DNA of 64,000 nt from Nageia nagi (lineage: Eukaryota > Pinophyta). The stretch spans positions 63,054,001-63,118,000 of the forward strand of contig JBITNC010000001.1 in the NCBI GenBank assembly GCA_050084985.1, read 5' to 3'. Positions 24,187-35,202 of this stretch are shown in pieces. Below the pieces are notes generated by a model. The model made no database searches. It was not told the origin of the DNA and saw nothing but the letters and a program-made list of their open reading frames with translations. A program made the position numbers and the translations under genes. Each line of letters starts with the position of its first letter. Within the stretch, counting starts at the first letter, position 1.

Positions 24187-26970
24187 TACTTGGAAGCTCC
24201 TCTTCACATCCTTGGTGTGGAAGATCCTCCCCAAATTTATAGAGGTTCTTCATCCTTATTCATCAGCTTTGGAAATTTACTCTTCTTATTTGAGGTAAAA
24301 AATTTAGAGGTACAACCCCCTATTTGTTGTTGTTCATTTTGATACTAACATTTTTTTGTGATTATGTTAGTTCAATTCCTAACAAACATTACCTCGATAA
24401 CATAATATATTATTGCTCATTTTTTGTTCTACTAACAATATTTTATAGTAGTAATTGAGCAATAATACATTAGGAAAAATAGGTAATTTGTATATACTAA
24501 CATATTTTTTTTAGTTACATTTGTTTGAAGAAATCAAGTCAATATAATAATGTATAGTTGTTATACATTATTAACCTTTTTTTTGTTAATTATCAAGCAT
24601 TTTTTTTTTTAAGGTAACATATAATATTTGCACTTCATGTATAGTCAATAATATATTTTCTCAATAACTTTGTAAATAAAGTATTGTAGAAAAATGAAGT
24701 TTATTTTACAAAGTTTGATTTTTTTTGAAAAAGAAGCAATTTGTTTTTCAAAAAATATATATACACCTTTTATTTACTTATGCAAAACAAAGGGTAAATG
24801 GGGGGCCATATTTTGTTATTTTCTATTTTTAAAATAGTAAATAGTATTTTTTAAAAAAATCTTCTTATTTGAGTAAAATAGGAATATTTTTTTGCAAAAT
24901 TGCATGTTTGGGGGGATGAAAAACTAGCCCCTATTAACAACTCTACCCAGCCTCTTACTCAATCCCATGTAGCCTTTGAGAATGTCGCTACCATGATTTG
25001 TAGTAAATCTCAATAAGTGAAGCTACAACTCTAACCACAATGGAGTCCTAACCTAACTAAAATGTTGGAATACCTCCTCATGGTGGATGGGAAATTGCTA
25101 TTCTAGTGATGCAACTATGAGTTCAACACATCTACAAACTATATTTCCTCACTCAAACTAGTGTCCCTGATGTCTTTCAACTTCCTTAATGCCTTAGAGT
25201 CTTCAGATCGATTCACCTTTCATGTATGTAGCTCTCTAGAATCATGGCCAAAACCTTATATGTCCTATGAGTTCTATCTTCAGTCCTTTAAACTAATGAA
25301 GGCATTTTTTATTTCAAGCTTGCAGATCTCTTCAAATCTTAATGCTAAAATACACTAGAATTACAGGTAGGTGGAGTACATTTTGTGAGACCCGATGTAA
25401 CCCTAACTAAATTAGGTTTCTCTTCTCTCCCATGATTACAATAAATTGGACTAAATATCCCAAATTTCATTCCATTTTTCTTGTTTGAACTCCCTTCACC
25501 TTGACTACTCTACATCCTCTCCAGCTACTCTTTGTCCTTATCTAGCTACTCTGGCCCCTCACGACCATATTCACCTTCCGCTACCCTTGTAATTTTTTTT
25601 CATTTTTTTTTTGTTTTTGTTTCTCTCACTTATGTTTACTAAGAATTTAATTTTTTTCTACTTATAATTTACCTCATTTTTTCATTTAATGTGCTCAATC
25701 ATATTAATTACATCTTTAAATGTATACTCAACTTCTTTATAACTTGACACTTTTCCTCCTAAATGTAACTTGAGCATTAAAAAAAAAAATTATGACTTGT
25801 ACTCCAAGGTACTTAGAGATATTTTTTTAAATTAGTTTGAGTTAAGAGGTATTAGATTTAACATTGAGAGAAATTTTTTAAGGTAAAATTTGTTTTACCT
25901 AAGAGCATATTCATCCAATTTCAATGCATTGATCAATTTTTTACATACAAACATAAGTAGTTACATAGACCTTCTTTGATAAATATTAGCATTTTTAGTG
26001 AAAATTATAAGGTTAAATAGGATGCTTATTCAAGTATTTATTGAAGGGATCCATTTTAAGTAAAAGAGTGGGAGATTTTATAATTCTTTACTTAATTTTT
26101 TACATAGATTTTAAGTCTTTCTAAAATCCTTATGCAAATATGGACTTGAAAATGATGCATGCTTACTTAAATTTTTAAAGCTATGTGAATAATGCATTTT
26201 TTTTAATGGTTAGAGCTTATATTTTAAAATTAATGCATACTTATGCTTAATACTTAAAATTTTATGCATGTTTTAAAATCATTTAAGATACATGCTTATG
26301 CTTAAAAAATGCATTTGTTTTAGAACTTAATTTTTATGCATGCTTATGCCTAAGTATTTATCCTTTATGCAAAGATAACTTATGCAAATTATGGAATTAA
26401 TGAATGCTTAAGTATTAATCATCTATTCTTGCAAAGTTAACTTGTGCAAATTATGGATCTTTGTAAAGATGTCTTTTAGGGGTTAGTAAACAAAACCCAT
26501 TGGACTCTTAGGTTCCAAGTTATGAATGGATAATGTTTAATTTTATGATTTTTAATTCATGTTTTGCATTTTACTTAATTAACTTATGCAAAAATTGCAA
26601 ACATTGATATGAGTAACCCCTTAAAATGAACACATCCACATGTACATTCTATAACATGACTTGTTTGGGGAGCCATGAGATGAGGAGAAGTGGACTAGAG
26701 CCTTTAAGTTTTTTGATCCAAATGGTGAAAAGTTCATACTTATTAATTGCCCATAATTCCTATGTTGGTTTGGACATAACTCTATCAGGTGGACAGGCAT
26801 GTGTGTAGTGATACCACATGTCTACACATCCATTCAGGGATTATTTTGATAACTTAGAAGGAAAACTTGAAACCTAATCAAGATTAATAATTTGTATAAT
26901 CTAATAAATATCAAAACCTTGAAAAATAGCTAGTACTTCTCCTTATGAGAGTATATTACTGCTCAAGGGG
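24187..26970. other. Non-coding internal region of the nested LTR element
   Basis: About 2.8 kb without gag or pol motifs. It has T-rich and A-rich runs (24300-24900), a somewhat less AT-rich part (24940-25600), and a stretch at about 26140-26460 with repeated ATGCTTATGCTTAA / TTATGCATG words. An open frame of 65 codons at 25161-25358 has no recognisable domain. TGTGAGACCCGATG near 25384 resembles the start of a Gypsy LTR, but no matching end was found. Confidence 0.6.
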
Positions 26971-27463
26971 AATTGGTTGAGGATTGGTAGTACTTGGATC
27001 CTCTTGTGTGTGCATTTAGGTGAAAGCCTAATTTTAATTAAGAAACCAAGCCTCAATAATGTCACTCTACATCTACAATTCTTGAGATGAGAAATGTATT
27101 TGGGTATATGGGTTATTATTTGAATTGTAAAATATTTTCACTTATCAATCAAATCAAACATGTAAGAGGGATTTTGGCCTATAAATAGAAGGCTCCCTCT
27201 TTGTGATTACATACCAATTTGTGGAGTAAAGTTATGCTATAGAATAGAAGTGTAGGAGTTGATATTAGGAGGATTGTAAGAGAGTTGTATTTGTGATTGA
27301 AGTAAAGATCTTGTTAGTGGATGTACTACTAGTTGGAGGAACCACTTTACATCTTAAGTTACTTTGTGAGATTATCTTATTTGTGAGTTTGTTAGATGTG
27401 TATTATGAGTTTTCAAGAGATCTTGGTTATTTAGGAATTATCTTGTTAGTGTTAGTTCCTTCA
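26971..27463 (+). repeat. 3' LTR of the nested non-coding element (about 493 bp, left half not matching the 5' LTR)
   Basis: The right part (27171-27463) matches 23899-24171, with TATAAATA at 27180-27187. The left bound is set by the purine run CAAGGGGAA ending at about 26972 and by the length of the 5' LTR. The first 200 bases are not alignable by eye to the 5' LTR U3, which is unexpected for a single insertion. Confidence 0.6.
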
Positions 27464-28130
27464 AGACTAAGCATGGGATTCATACCCCAAATCTACTATG
27501 ATATAAAGTATGAAGAATAATATACCTTAAAATAAGGATCCATGAGTGTTCAAAGCTATCACCAAAAAATTATTAGACTACTCAAAAATGTCCCTAAAGA
27601 TAAGAACCATATGAAGGTTCATAGGTTTCTTGTTGTGTTAGACCCTAAAATCAAGACTATAGTGAATGTATTAAACCCTAAAATATTTGAATAGGCATGG
27701 GACCTCACAAATAGAGAACACAGTAATCTAGATATCAAGAATACCTTCATAAGCTATAGTCTTCCAGATGAAAAAGATAAGAAAATCTATCAAAAGAGTA
27801 AAATTATAGAGCATTAAGCACATCAATCAAGCAATAATAAGATAAAGGAAAATAATGATGGTTATAAGGATGGTAACCCACCCAATTTTGAGAAAATGCC
27901 ATTTAGGAATAAAAATAACAAGAAGAAGATTTTTTAGATAAAAAATTAGTAGTTCCATAAAAAAAACTATAACCCTAGGAATAGAAGCCAAGGTTCTAAG
28001 AATCATAGCCAAGGATTTTTATACAAAAGGGTTAATCAAAATGTAACTAAGGATAAGTTTCTATAAATGAAAAGGGTCCTAAAGATGGATGCTAGAACTA
28101 TAATGGAGCTCAATATGCAAATTAGAGTCC
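27464..28130 (+). pseudogene. gag: Gag, 3' part, of the long-LTR Gypsy element
   Basis: It continues the frame interrupted at 23684 (after AGACT: KHGIHTPNLL, then stops). A second stretch with many stops and Lys/Asn-rich sequence runs to about 28130. No intact zinc knuckle was found. Confidence 0.55.
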
Positions 28131-28199
28131 TTTGAAGGTAGATTAGTCCAAAGAGAATGATATTTTTGTAATCACTAAATCAACATAAACCAGAGGATA

Positions 28200-29381
28200 A
28201 GCCACACCTATTCAAATATTTGGTAAAATTTTTGATAAATATTTTGGGTTTTTGATAGATTATGGTGCTATAGATAGTTTTTTTTCAAATTCCTTAGTTA
28301 AAAACATGTCAAAGGTACATGAAGTTTTAATAAATGGATACCAAATGGAGTTTGGATATGGACAAAAATACCCTATTAGATAGTTTTTTAGGGAATTTGA
28401 AATAGAATTACCCAAGGGATATATTATTTGGGATTTATGTGTGGTTACCTTAGCTTATTATGACATCATTTTAGGCATAGATTAGTTAATATCTCATAAA
28501 GCTCTAATTGAATTTCAAAACTAATACAGGGTCTAAATGATTATTTTAGCCATAGATTGGTTTGCAATGGAATACACTAATGTATCCCAAAATTGATATA
28601 GGTTATATACTGATCAAGGGCCTTTTGAGCCTTACTTGATTATAGCCATGAAAGTTAAAATAAGTATAAGGAAAAGGGAGATGATTTATGCAATCAAAGT
28701 TAAAAAGGTGGAACAAGAGGATAAGGAGGTAGAACAGCTAAACATTTACCCTTTATTAAGAAAATATAGAGATGTATTCCTTGAAGATCTACTAGAATTA
28801 CCCCCAAAAAGAGAATTTGATTTCTCAATAGATTTAGTACCTAGAGTGGAGCCTCTTTCTAGAACTCCCTATAGAATGAATACTATTGAGATGCAAGAGT
28901 TGAATATATAATTGCAAGATCTCTTAGAATAAGGGTTGATAATTCCTATCGTATCACCATGGGGTACTCTAGTGTTATTTGTAAAGAAGAAAGATGGTAA
29001 TCTAAGAATGTGTATCAAATATAGGATGCTTAATAAGATCACCATCAAAAATAGGTATCCATTACCTAGAATTTATGATTTGTTTAACCAACTCAAAGAT
29101 GTTTCTATCTTTTCCAAGATACATTTAAGATCCAGATACCACCAATTGAGAATTAAAGGATCATATACTCATAAAATAACTTTGTGGTATTACCTTTTGG
29201 GTTAACTAATGCTCCTATAGCTTTCATGAATTTGATGAATAGTGTGTATCAAGAATACCTCTACAAGTTTGTGTTGATTTTTCTTGATGACATCCTCATA
29301 TATTCAATTAATGAGGAGAAGCATAACCATCATCTAAGATTATCTTTAGAAGCATTAAGAAGAAAGCTAATGCTAAAATGA
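28200..29381 (+). pseudogene. pol: Protease and truncated reverse transcriptase of the long-LTR Gypsy element
   Basis: The protease active site reads FLIDYGA, with D at 28258-28260; the usual DSGA has become DYGA. Downstream DIILGID is the typical C-terminal protease motif. RT occupies 28636-29381: stops at 28909-28911 and 28930-28932 in an otherwise open frame, [11 protein letters not shown] near 28985, a frameshift near 29184-29205, then [11 protein letters not shown] and FLDD at 29280-29291. The sequence stops being pol within the residues following FLDD, where LTR sequence begins. RNase H and integrase are absent, so Gypsy assignment rests on the RT motifs. Confidence 0.85.
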
Positions 29382-32307
29382 TTAGCTAAGTTTTGAATTT
29401 TATTTGGTATTATTTTATCATTTTTTAAGGAAGAAATGCTTACTTAAAGTTTTATGATAATATTATTGAAGATATTTGTTATTAATAGTCTTACATTAGT
29501 TGTACCTTAAGAAAGTATATCATTTTTATTTATTTGATATCTTTACATGTGAAGGTTTGTACTCCTTGTTTAATTATAGTTGAAGAGTGGTAAAATCCTT
29601 TATTTTTAATTTATTTATGCGGTTGGTATGGGAATTCATGGGTAATAACTTATGTGACATACCAATTAAAAATATTTATAAGTGACTAGTCAATGAATAT
29701 CCCATACCATGTAATATCATGAGGGAACTATGTTTAAATCCATAGCTATTCTAGGTCATAAGTCTTCTCCATATGCTTGGAAAATAATACCCATTTCATT
29801 TACTATATTATTTCTTTACTTGTAGACCCTTCCAACAAAACCCTTTTGTGTATATTACACCCATAAGATGGCATTGTAGGGAGGCATTTTATCTAGAAAT
29901 TTCTATACTTTTATGGTATACTCATCCCATGCATATTCTCCACCTATTGGACTCATGATATGGAGTTTAAATAATGCATTTTGTTTAAGAAATTTATAGA
30001 TTTGTATGGCATACTAATTCTATGTTTTTTCTCCACTTACTTCACTCATGAAATGGCATATCAATGAGGATTTTTCTAAACAATTCATAAGAATTTTCAA
30101 TGCATTATTTTTATGAATATTATAAGGTAATTCCATCCATGAATACTACATTTTGTTGAGGCATTCTTTGCCTCTTCTCTACACATATCTTGTGGTCATT
30201 GCACTCCATGAGACTACAAATCAATGAGATAGCCAACACATATAATAGGTACGTATTCTATGATCATTGCATACCATTTGAGTTTATTTTGAGAGGCATC
30301 TATCAAACAATCCACATAACCTTATAATTTATCCATTTTTTACATATCCCATGACCACTATGTCCCATGAGACTTCTTTTATGATGATCCATTTGTTTAA
30401 TAGTTTGCATACCTCTCCAATGTATCCATTTTAAGCACATCCTATGATCAACATATTCCATAAGTCACCTTAGATGAGGCATTTTTTTCAAATGATTCAC
30501 CAATCCCTAAGGAGACATTATGGAAATAAGCTAATCTCTCAAACTACTTATAGGTCCTTGCAATGTGTTCTTAGTATCTTAGATGGCATTTTGTTGAAGA
30601 TTTTTGTAAAAAAACCTTTCAAGCCATTAAAAATATCCATTTTGGCATAAGAATTCACTTTGATAAGGCTTTTTATCAAATAAATCATAGGTCCTTTCAA
30701 TAAATTTGTGTTATTTGTGATACCTTGCCAAATAAAGTTCTAGGTTCCTTCAATGTATTTATGCAATATATAAGACTACAAAATCATGAAGGCATTTTGT
30801 TAATGAAGTTAGTATTTTAAGAAGTAAATTAAATGAGACCCTCTACAAAAATATGAAGTATCGTAGTTTAGAAACTCTACTATGTATATAATTTTTAATT
30901 TAGTTTGTAAGGATTTTATAAAAAATTATTAAAAAAAATTGTATAAAGGGATTATAAATTAAATAACATTAGAAGCTATAATTAAAAAGATAAAAATATG
31001 ATAGATTAATGTTTAGTTAAGAATTAATGGTGTGTATTAATAGATTGTTACATGATAGTGCGTAATCCATAATGATGGTATTATTTCAACAATAATCATA
31101 TCAAAGTAATTGATATTTAAGAACGAATCATGTAATGGAGGATAAACCATAGAGATGAACCTTGTAGAATAGTGATGTCTTTATTTGAGTGTATAATGTT
31201 ATTTTGAGAAAGATTTGATATATGTGTAATGACTAAATTATGAAGTGTTACCCTATGACCAAGGAAAGGAGGTAGTTCTAGAGGGAACATAAAACCTGTT
31301 GATGTCCATAAGGGGGTATTTGAATTGATAGAATGAATTATGATGCATAAAAAATAATATGCATTTTGGTTAAGAGAAAGGGGTTTTCCTTTTCCTCAAT
31401 ACCCAAAAGCCTTTATTAGTACCTATCACCAATGGCACTTGGATCATTAGGAAAGAACATGGAAGGTGAAAATGGAAAGGATCCACATCTATAGGACAAA
31501 GATATAAAGGATACCTATGATATGAAAAATCATTAATTATGAAGACACCCATATAATGTCTTATATATGGTGATGTACAGATTAGGATGGGGTGATTTAT
31601 TTTTATAACCTTACTTAAAAATTTATTATAATATACAAACTAGTTAAGGGTACTATTCCAATACCCATGGATCCCTAATATATGGGCATGGGGATGCCAA
31701 ATTCCATGGTGAACCTAGCTAATAGATATGGGCAAGCTAGTGTCTCATATCCTCAATAATTAATTAGATGAGGATAGCATTTGATAAAATTATGGTTATC
31801 AAGTGAGGCTAACTAGTAGTCATACTACCTACAATTAGCAAATATTAGTATGAATATCCTTCCATAGGTGATGACACTTACCCATTTCATGTAGGAGATT
31901 TCCTAGGACAATCTATATGCACCTTTGAATCAAAGGGTTACATTGAAAAACATAAATAACCTAGTGGATGAGCATTCTCTTAGGTGATATGGGCCTCAAG
32001 TAGAAAACCACTATGCCATGAACAAAATATTTGTTGTAAAATTCATGAGAAAAAATGGTGGGATCACTTATGTGCCCTCTTCCAATGAGATGAGCTTTGA
32101 GAAGTGAACACCAAAAGGATTATGATCAAGATTGGCTAATTCAAATTTGGCCAATCTTTCCTTATGAGTGTTGACTAGCTAGCATTATTGATATGCTCAT
32201 ATGGATCACCTTATCCATTCCTATACCATTGGAGTGCTTAAACTAAATAAAAAAAGGTCTAAAATCTTAAGGTTTTATGAAGTGGGGAAGAGGGTAGCAG
32301 CGTTATA
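29368..32307 (+). repeat. Truncated 3' LTR of the long-LTR Gypsy element
   Basis: Colinear with the 5' LTR from about 18992 onward. It lacks the first 970 or so bases, and lacks the counterpart of about 21190-22525, with GGATGGGGTGATTTATTT bridging the gap near 31586-31603. It ends TTATA before AGCAC. Short shared words at the first junction (TAATG.TAAAATG in both sequences) suggest deletion by microhomology. Confidence 0.82.
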
Positions 32308-32312
32308 AGCAC

Positions 32313-33012
32313 AAAGAAAACATGTCCACATAACTAGTTCATGCTTCTTGCAATATTGGATGTGATGTTCAAGGCTACCTCAAGATAGCATGAATGGAAA
32401 ATATGGTCAATAATGCATAATGATTCATCCTAGGAATAGTTTTATAAGCATCACTCATGTTATTAAAGTATTTATTATCCTCTTCTACTAGATTGGCATG
32501 TCTATAACATATATTAGAGGTAATTAGCATTTTTTTTGTAGTTAAAGTGCATTATAGAATAGATTTATATTTATTTCATCAATAATGTAAATCATATAGA
32601 ACATATGACCAAAAAGCATCCTCTTAAACAACACTTAAAAGACATATATCCTTGATAATTCATTTAGTTCCTAATTTTACAATAGTAAGGGCAACAAGAC
32701 TTATTCAGTTGTTTATTTCAACATCAATATTTAAAATTCACATATTTATTATGGATCATATTTACACTCCTACATAAAAACTTGGATTTTTATTACAAAA
32801 TACATCTACAAGCACCAAATATCCACTAACAATCTATGTAAAGTGTTTCATTTTAAGAATATGAAAATAAGTACCACTAGTGTTATTAAAGTTTTTAAAA
32901 TTCTCATACACTATATTATTATGGTTATGTAGATGAAATACTAATAAATGTGATATATATGGATTTTAAGTATTGATAGCCTTCTTTTACAAGACCTATG
33001 TGGTGCATCTTG
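32313..33012. other. Unassigned AT-rich DNA between two elements
   Basis: No gene or repeat end recognised, apart from the TCTTG target site at 33008-33012 used by the next element. Words such as GTTATTAAAGTATTTATTATCC near 32460 recur loosely near 32880. Confidence 0.5.
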
Positions 33013-33298
33013 TGAGAGAACCAAAATGTTCCTTTGATTATTCATCAAAATGAGTTACATATTTATAGGCTTAAGAAAGCCATTACAAGACAAGATAATA
33101 AGTTGAGAATAATATTCTCATGACCAAAATAAACAACTCACACTATATGTATCACCTTTAGATCACTACATGACAAATTACTTGTTATAACAATAAACTA
33201 AAATACTTAGACCTAAATACTTAGGAAAATACTTTAGTCCTAATTAATTAATCCTTAGGACTTAGGACTTAGGAATAATGTTAGAAATACTTCCAACA
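33013..33298 (-). repeat. 3' LTR of the minus-strand element (286 bp)
   Basis: On the plus strand it runs TGAGAGAACC...CTTCCAACA; on its own strand it begins TGTTGGAAG. TATTTATA at 33060-33067 is TATAAATA on the element's strand. It differs from the right LTR at the second base and at two further sites near its 5' (plus-strand) end. Confidence 0.93.
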
Positions 33299-33300
33299 TA

Positions 33301-33310
33301 CTCCCCCTTG
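33301..33310 (-). promoter_or_regulatory. Polypurine tract of the minus-strand element
   Basis: CTCCCCCTTG on the plus strand is CAAGGGGGAG on the element's strand, two bases from the LTR. Confidence 0.85.
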
Positions 33311-33334
33311 ATGCTAAGGAACGCAAAGAGTTCT

Positions 33335-33844
33335 TTAGACATCAAATAGTTGGAAGAAAACAATTTTGTGTTTCCTCCAATCAATCAATAGGAAATCAAA
33401 AATTTGAAAAGTATGATTTGGGCACTCCTTCCACTTGTTGTATGGAGTATTATTCATTATTGTTGATGTTGCTCCTTCATTGAGTGCCTCCTTTTGTTGA
33501 GAAGCTCCCCCTTCAACAAAAGTCTCTCCATATGTGATTTTAATCAACCACTCTCTTTCATCTCTTGGATGGTCTTGAAACCATGCTTTTACATCATTCT
33601 CTTTCACATCATTACATATCCATACTCCACATGAGTATGTATTCATCATCTCACAATAATAATTGTACCATAGTACTCTCTCACAAACTTCTACACACAC
33701 TTTCAAAAAATAGAAAGCCACACATTGGCTTATTACATATGCAACCAAATGTTGCTCCTCACACAAAGTTTCACTCAAAAAATTACACTTTACTAAGATT
33801 TTACAATCATCATTTGGATCCACATGACCCAAGTTTTTCATCAA
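33335..33844 (-). CDS. Unrecognised ORF of 169 codons in the non-autonomous element
   Basis: It starts MMKNLGHVDP and is rich in Cys, Glu and aromatic residues, with WFQDHPRDEREW near residue 88 and a hydrophobic end (FLLIDWRKHKIVFFQLF). No known transposon enzyme motif is visible, and its frame differs from that of the gag-like ORF upstream. Its place, directly before the PPT, is where pol ends or an extra ORF would sit in a complete element. It could be a degenerate remnant of an element-specific ORF, a captured host fragment, or a chance opening. No function is proposed. Confidence 0.4.
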   Translation of the reverse strand: MMKNLGHVDPNDDCKILVKCNFLSETLCEEQHLVAYVISQCVAFYFLKVCVEVCERVLWYNYYCEMMNTYSCGVWICNDVKENDVKAWFQDHPRDEREWLIKITYGETFVEGGASQQKEALNEGATSTIMNNTPYNKWKECPNHTFQIFDFLLIDWRKHKIVFFQLFDV

Positions 33845-34122
33845 TGTCTTCTCCTAAGGAAGACTCTTCAATGTTGTCTCCATGATGCAATCCTCAAGCA
33901 ATGCCTTGATAAGACATTCTCCTCCATTCTCCATAGCCTTCAAGCTATCCTTCACACATATAATCAGTAAACATTCATTAGTACCATTAGCAAATAAGTC
34001 AAAAATAAGAAATCATCACCTCTAATGATGTTTTGGTGAGTAGATATCCACATTAATCTTTCCTTTAATGTTGCTTTCAAAGTAATTATTTTTTCATTCT
34101 TGATAAGGAATTCCCATGGTTC

Positions 34123-35202
34123 CTATTTGAATATTGTTGCCTTTATGAGACAACTCTCAAGATCTCTTGATGCCTTCATTTCACCATGAATTCCATCAAT
34201 GGCTATCTCATTATCTTCTTTCTCCCCTTTGAGATAGTCATCTTCATTATCCACTCTTGATAAGTGGTCTTCTCCATTGAGGATGAAGTTAATAGCCTTC
34301 ATCTCATATTCATCAATGATCTCTCTTGGATCATTATCCCATATAATTTTAGCCTTTTCATCAATATTATCTACTCCATGTGAGTAGTTTTCAGCCATGG
34401 AACACTCCTCCTTGAGTGTGTCATCATCTTGTGCTTTGTCAAAAAAGCAATCTTGCCAATAATGTGTGGTTGGCTCCTCCTCATTCTCCATCATAAGAAT
34501 GGGTTCACAATATTGCTCTTCCATGAAGCATTCATCATCATATGGCTGAGATGATGTCTTCAATGGACACTCTTCATAGGCTTCTTTGTAAAAACAATCA
34601 TCCTCCTTATGAGCAATGTGAATGTTATTACAACATTCCATTCCCATAAGAGGTTCAACATTACTCTCTTCTAGAGTCTCACAACCTTATTCATAAGGTT
34701 CCTCTTCATCTTCTTCTTCAATAAAGAATTCATCATTCTCATTATATATGCCTTCATAAGACATATATCCAACTATATGATTCACACTAACTTTATGAGG
34801 TTCTTCACATGAGTCTTCATAAGACTCTCCAAAAGGATCTTCAAAGGAACAAGGCTCCTCCTTGCTCATAAAATCTCTAAGAGTGTCCTCATAAGAATAT
34901 TTCAATGCTTTCCAAGCTATTGTAGCTAATTTACAATTAGAAATGATGGGAAAAACATTCTCTTTCATGGCTTTTCTCAAGTCCATGAGAGCTAAGCAAT
35001 TTTGATATTGCTTTTCTTTCCTTTCTCTTTTCTCCTCTCCTTCAAGAGAGCTCCAATTTGGGGGTTCTTCATAGCCTTCTTGGACTATATCCCAAAATCC
35101 TTTTGCCTTCATCAAGTTCTTCATTATTATGCTCCACTAAGCATAATTTTTTCCATCAAACTTGGGCAGCAACAAGTCTTCATACATGGTGTCCATTTTC
35201 AT
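34123..35202 (-). pseudogene. gag: Gag-like ORF with an acidic extension, two in-frame stops
   Basis: The ATG at 35202 starts a frame that contains LPKFDGKNYA and then MKNLMKAKGFWDIVQEGYEE, the signature start of Copia gag (UBN2/DUF4219-type capsid). A TAG interrupts it just before 35124 and a TAA at 34687-34689, yet the same frame stays open to 34123. The N-terminal 130 or so residues are gag-like. The following 200 are strongly acidic, with clusters of Glu, Asp and Cys (EEEDEEEPYE, then DNEDDYLKGEKEDNE). No CX2CX4HX4C zinc knuckle is seen, which is unusual for gag. Because the LTRs are nearly identical, the stops may already have been present when the copy moved. Confidence 0.75.

Larger units (their letters stand above)
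23685..27463 (+). mobile_element. Small non-coding LTR retrotransposon nested in the Gypsy gag
   Basis: Flanked by AGACT at 23680-23684 and 27464-27468, a matching 5-bp target duplication in the gag frame. The left LTR ends CCTTCA followed by a PBS (24174-24186); the right LTR ends with the same CCTTCA. The last 290 or so bases of the two LTRs are clearly homologous and include the same TATA box context. The internal 2.8 kb holds no gag or pol motif, so the element is non-autonomous (LARD/TRIM-like, the terms used for plant LTR elements lacking coding sequence). Confidence 0.75.
18021..32307 (+). mobile_element. Gypsy LTR retrotransposon with very long LTRs, internally deleted and carrying a nested element
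   Basis: The bounds rest on a matching 5-bp target duplication: AGCAC at 18016-18020 and again at 32308-32312. The left LTR starts TATAATGACC (canonical TG changed to TA) and ends TTACA before a PBS. The right LTR ends TTATA where the left ends TTACA. Between the LTRs are gag pieces, a protease motif and the N-terminal part of RT. The 3' part of pol, the PPT and the first kilobase of the 3' LTR are gone: RT reads directly into mid-LTR sequence near 29350-29381. RT motifs look chromovirus-like ([20 protein letters not shown]), which is a family inference. A second LTR element sits at 23685-27463 inside gag. Confidence 0.85.

Noticed and set aside
25384-26815. Possible solo LTR starting TGTGAGACCCGATG and a possible reversed PBS (TGATACCAC) near 26808
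   Set aside because: No matching end, no target duplication and no second copy found; left as an unassigned part of the nested element.
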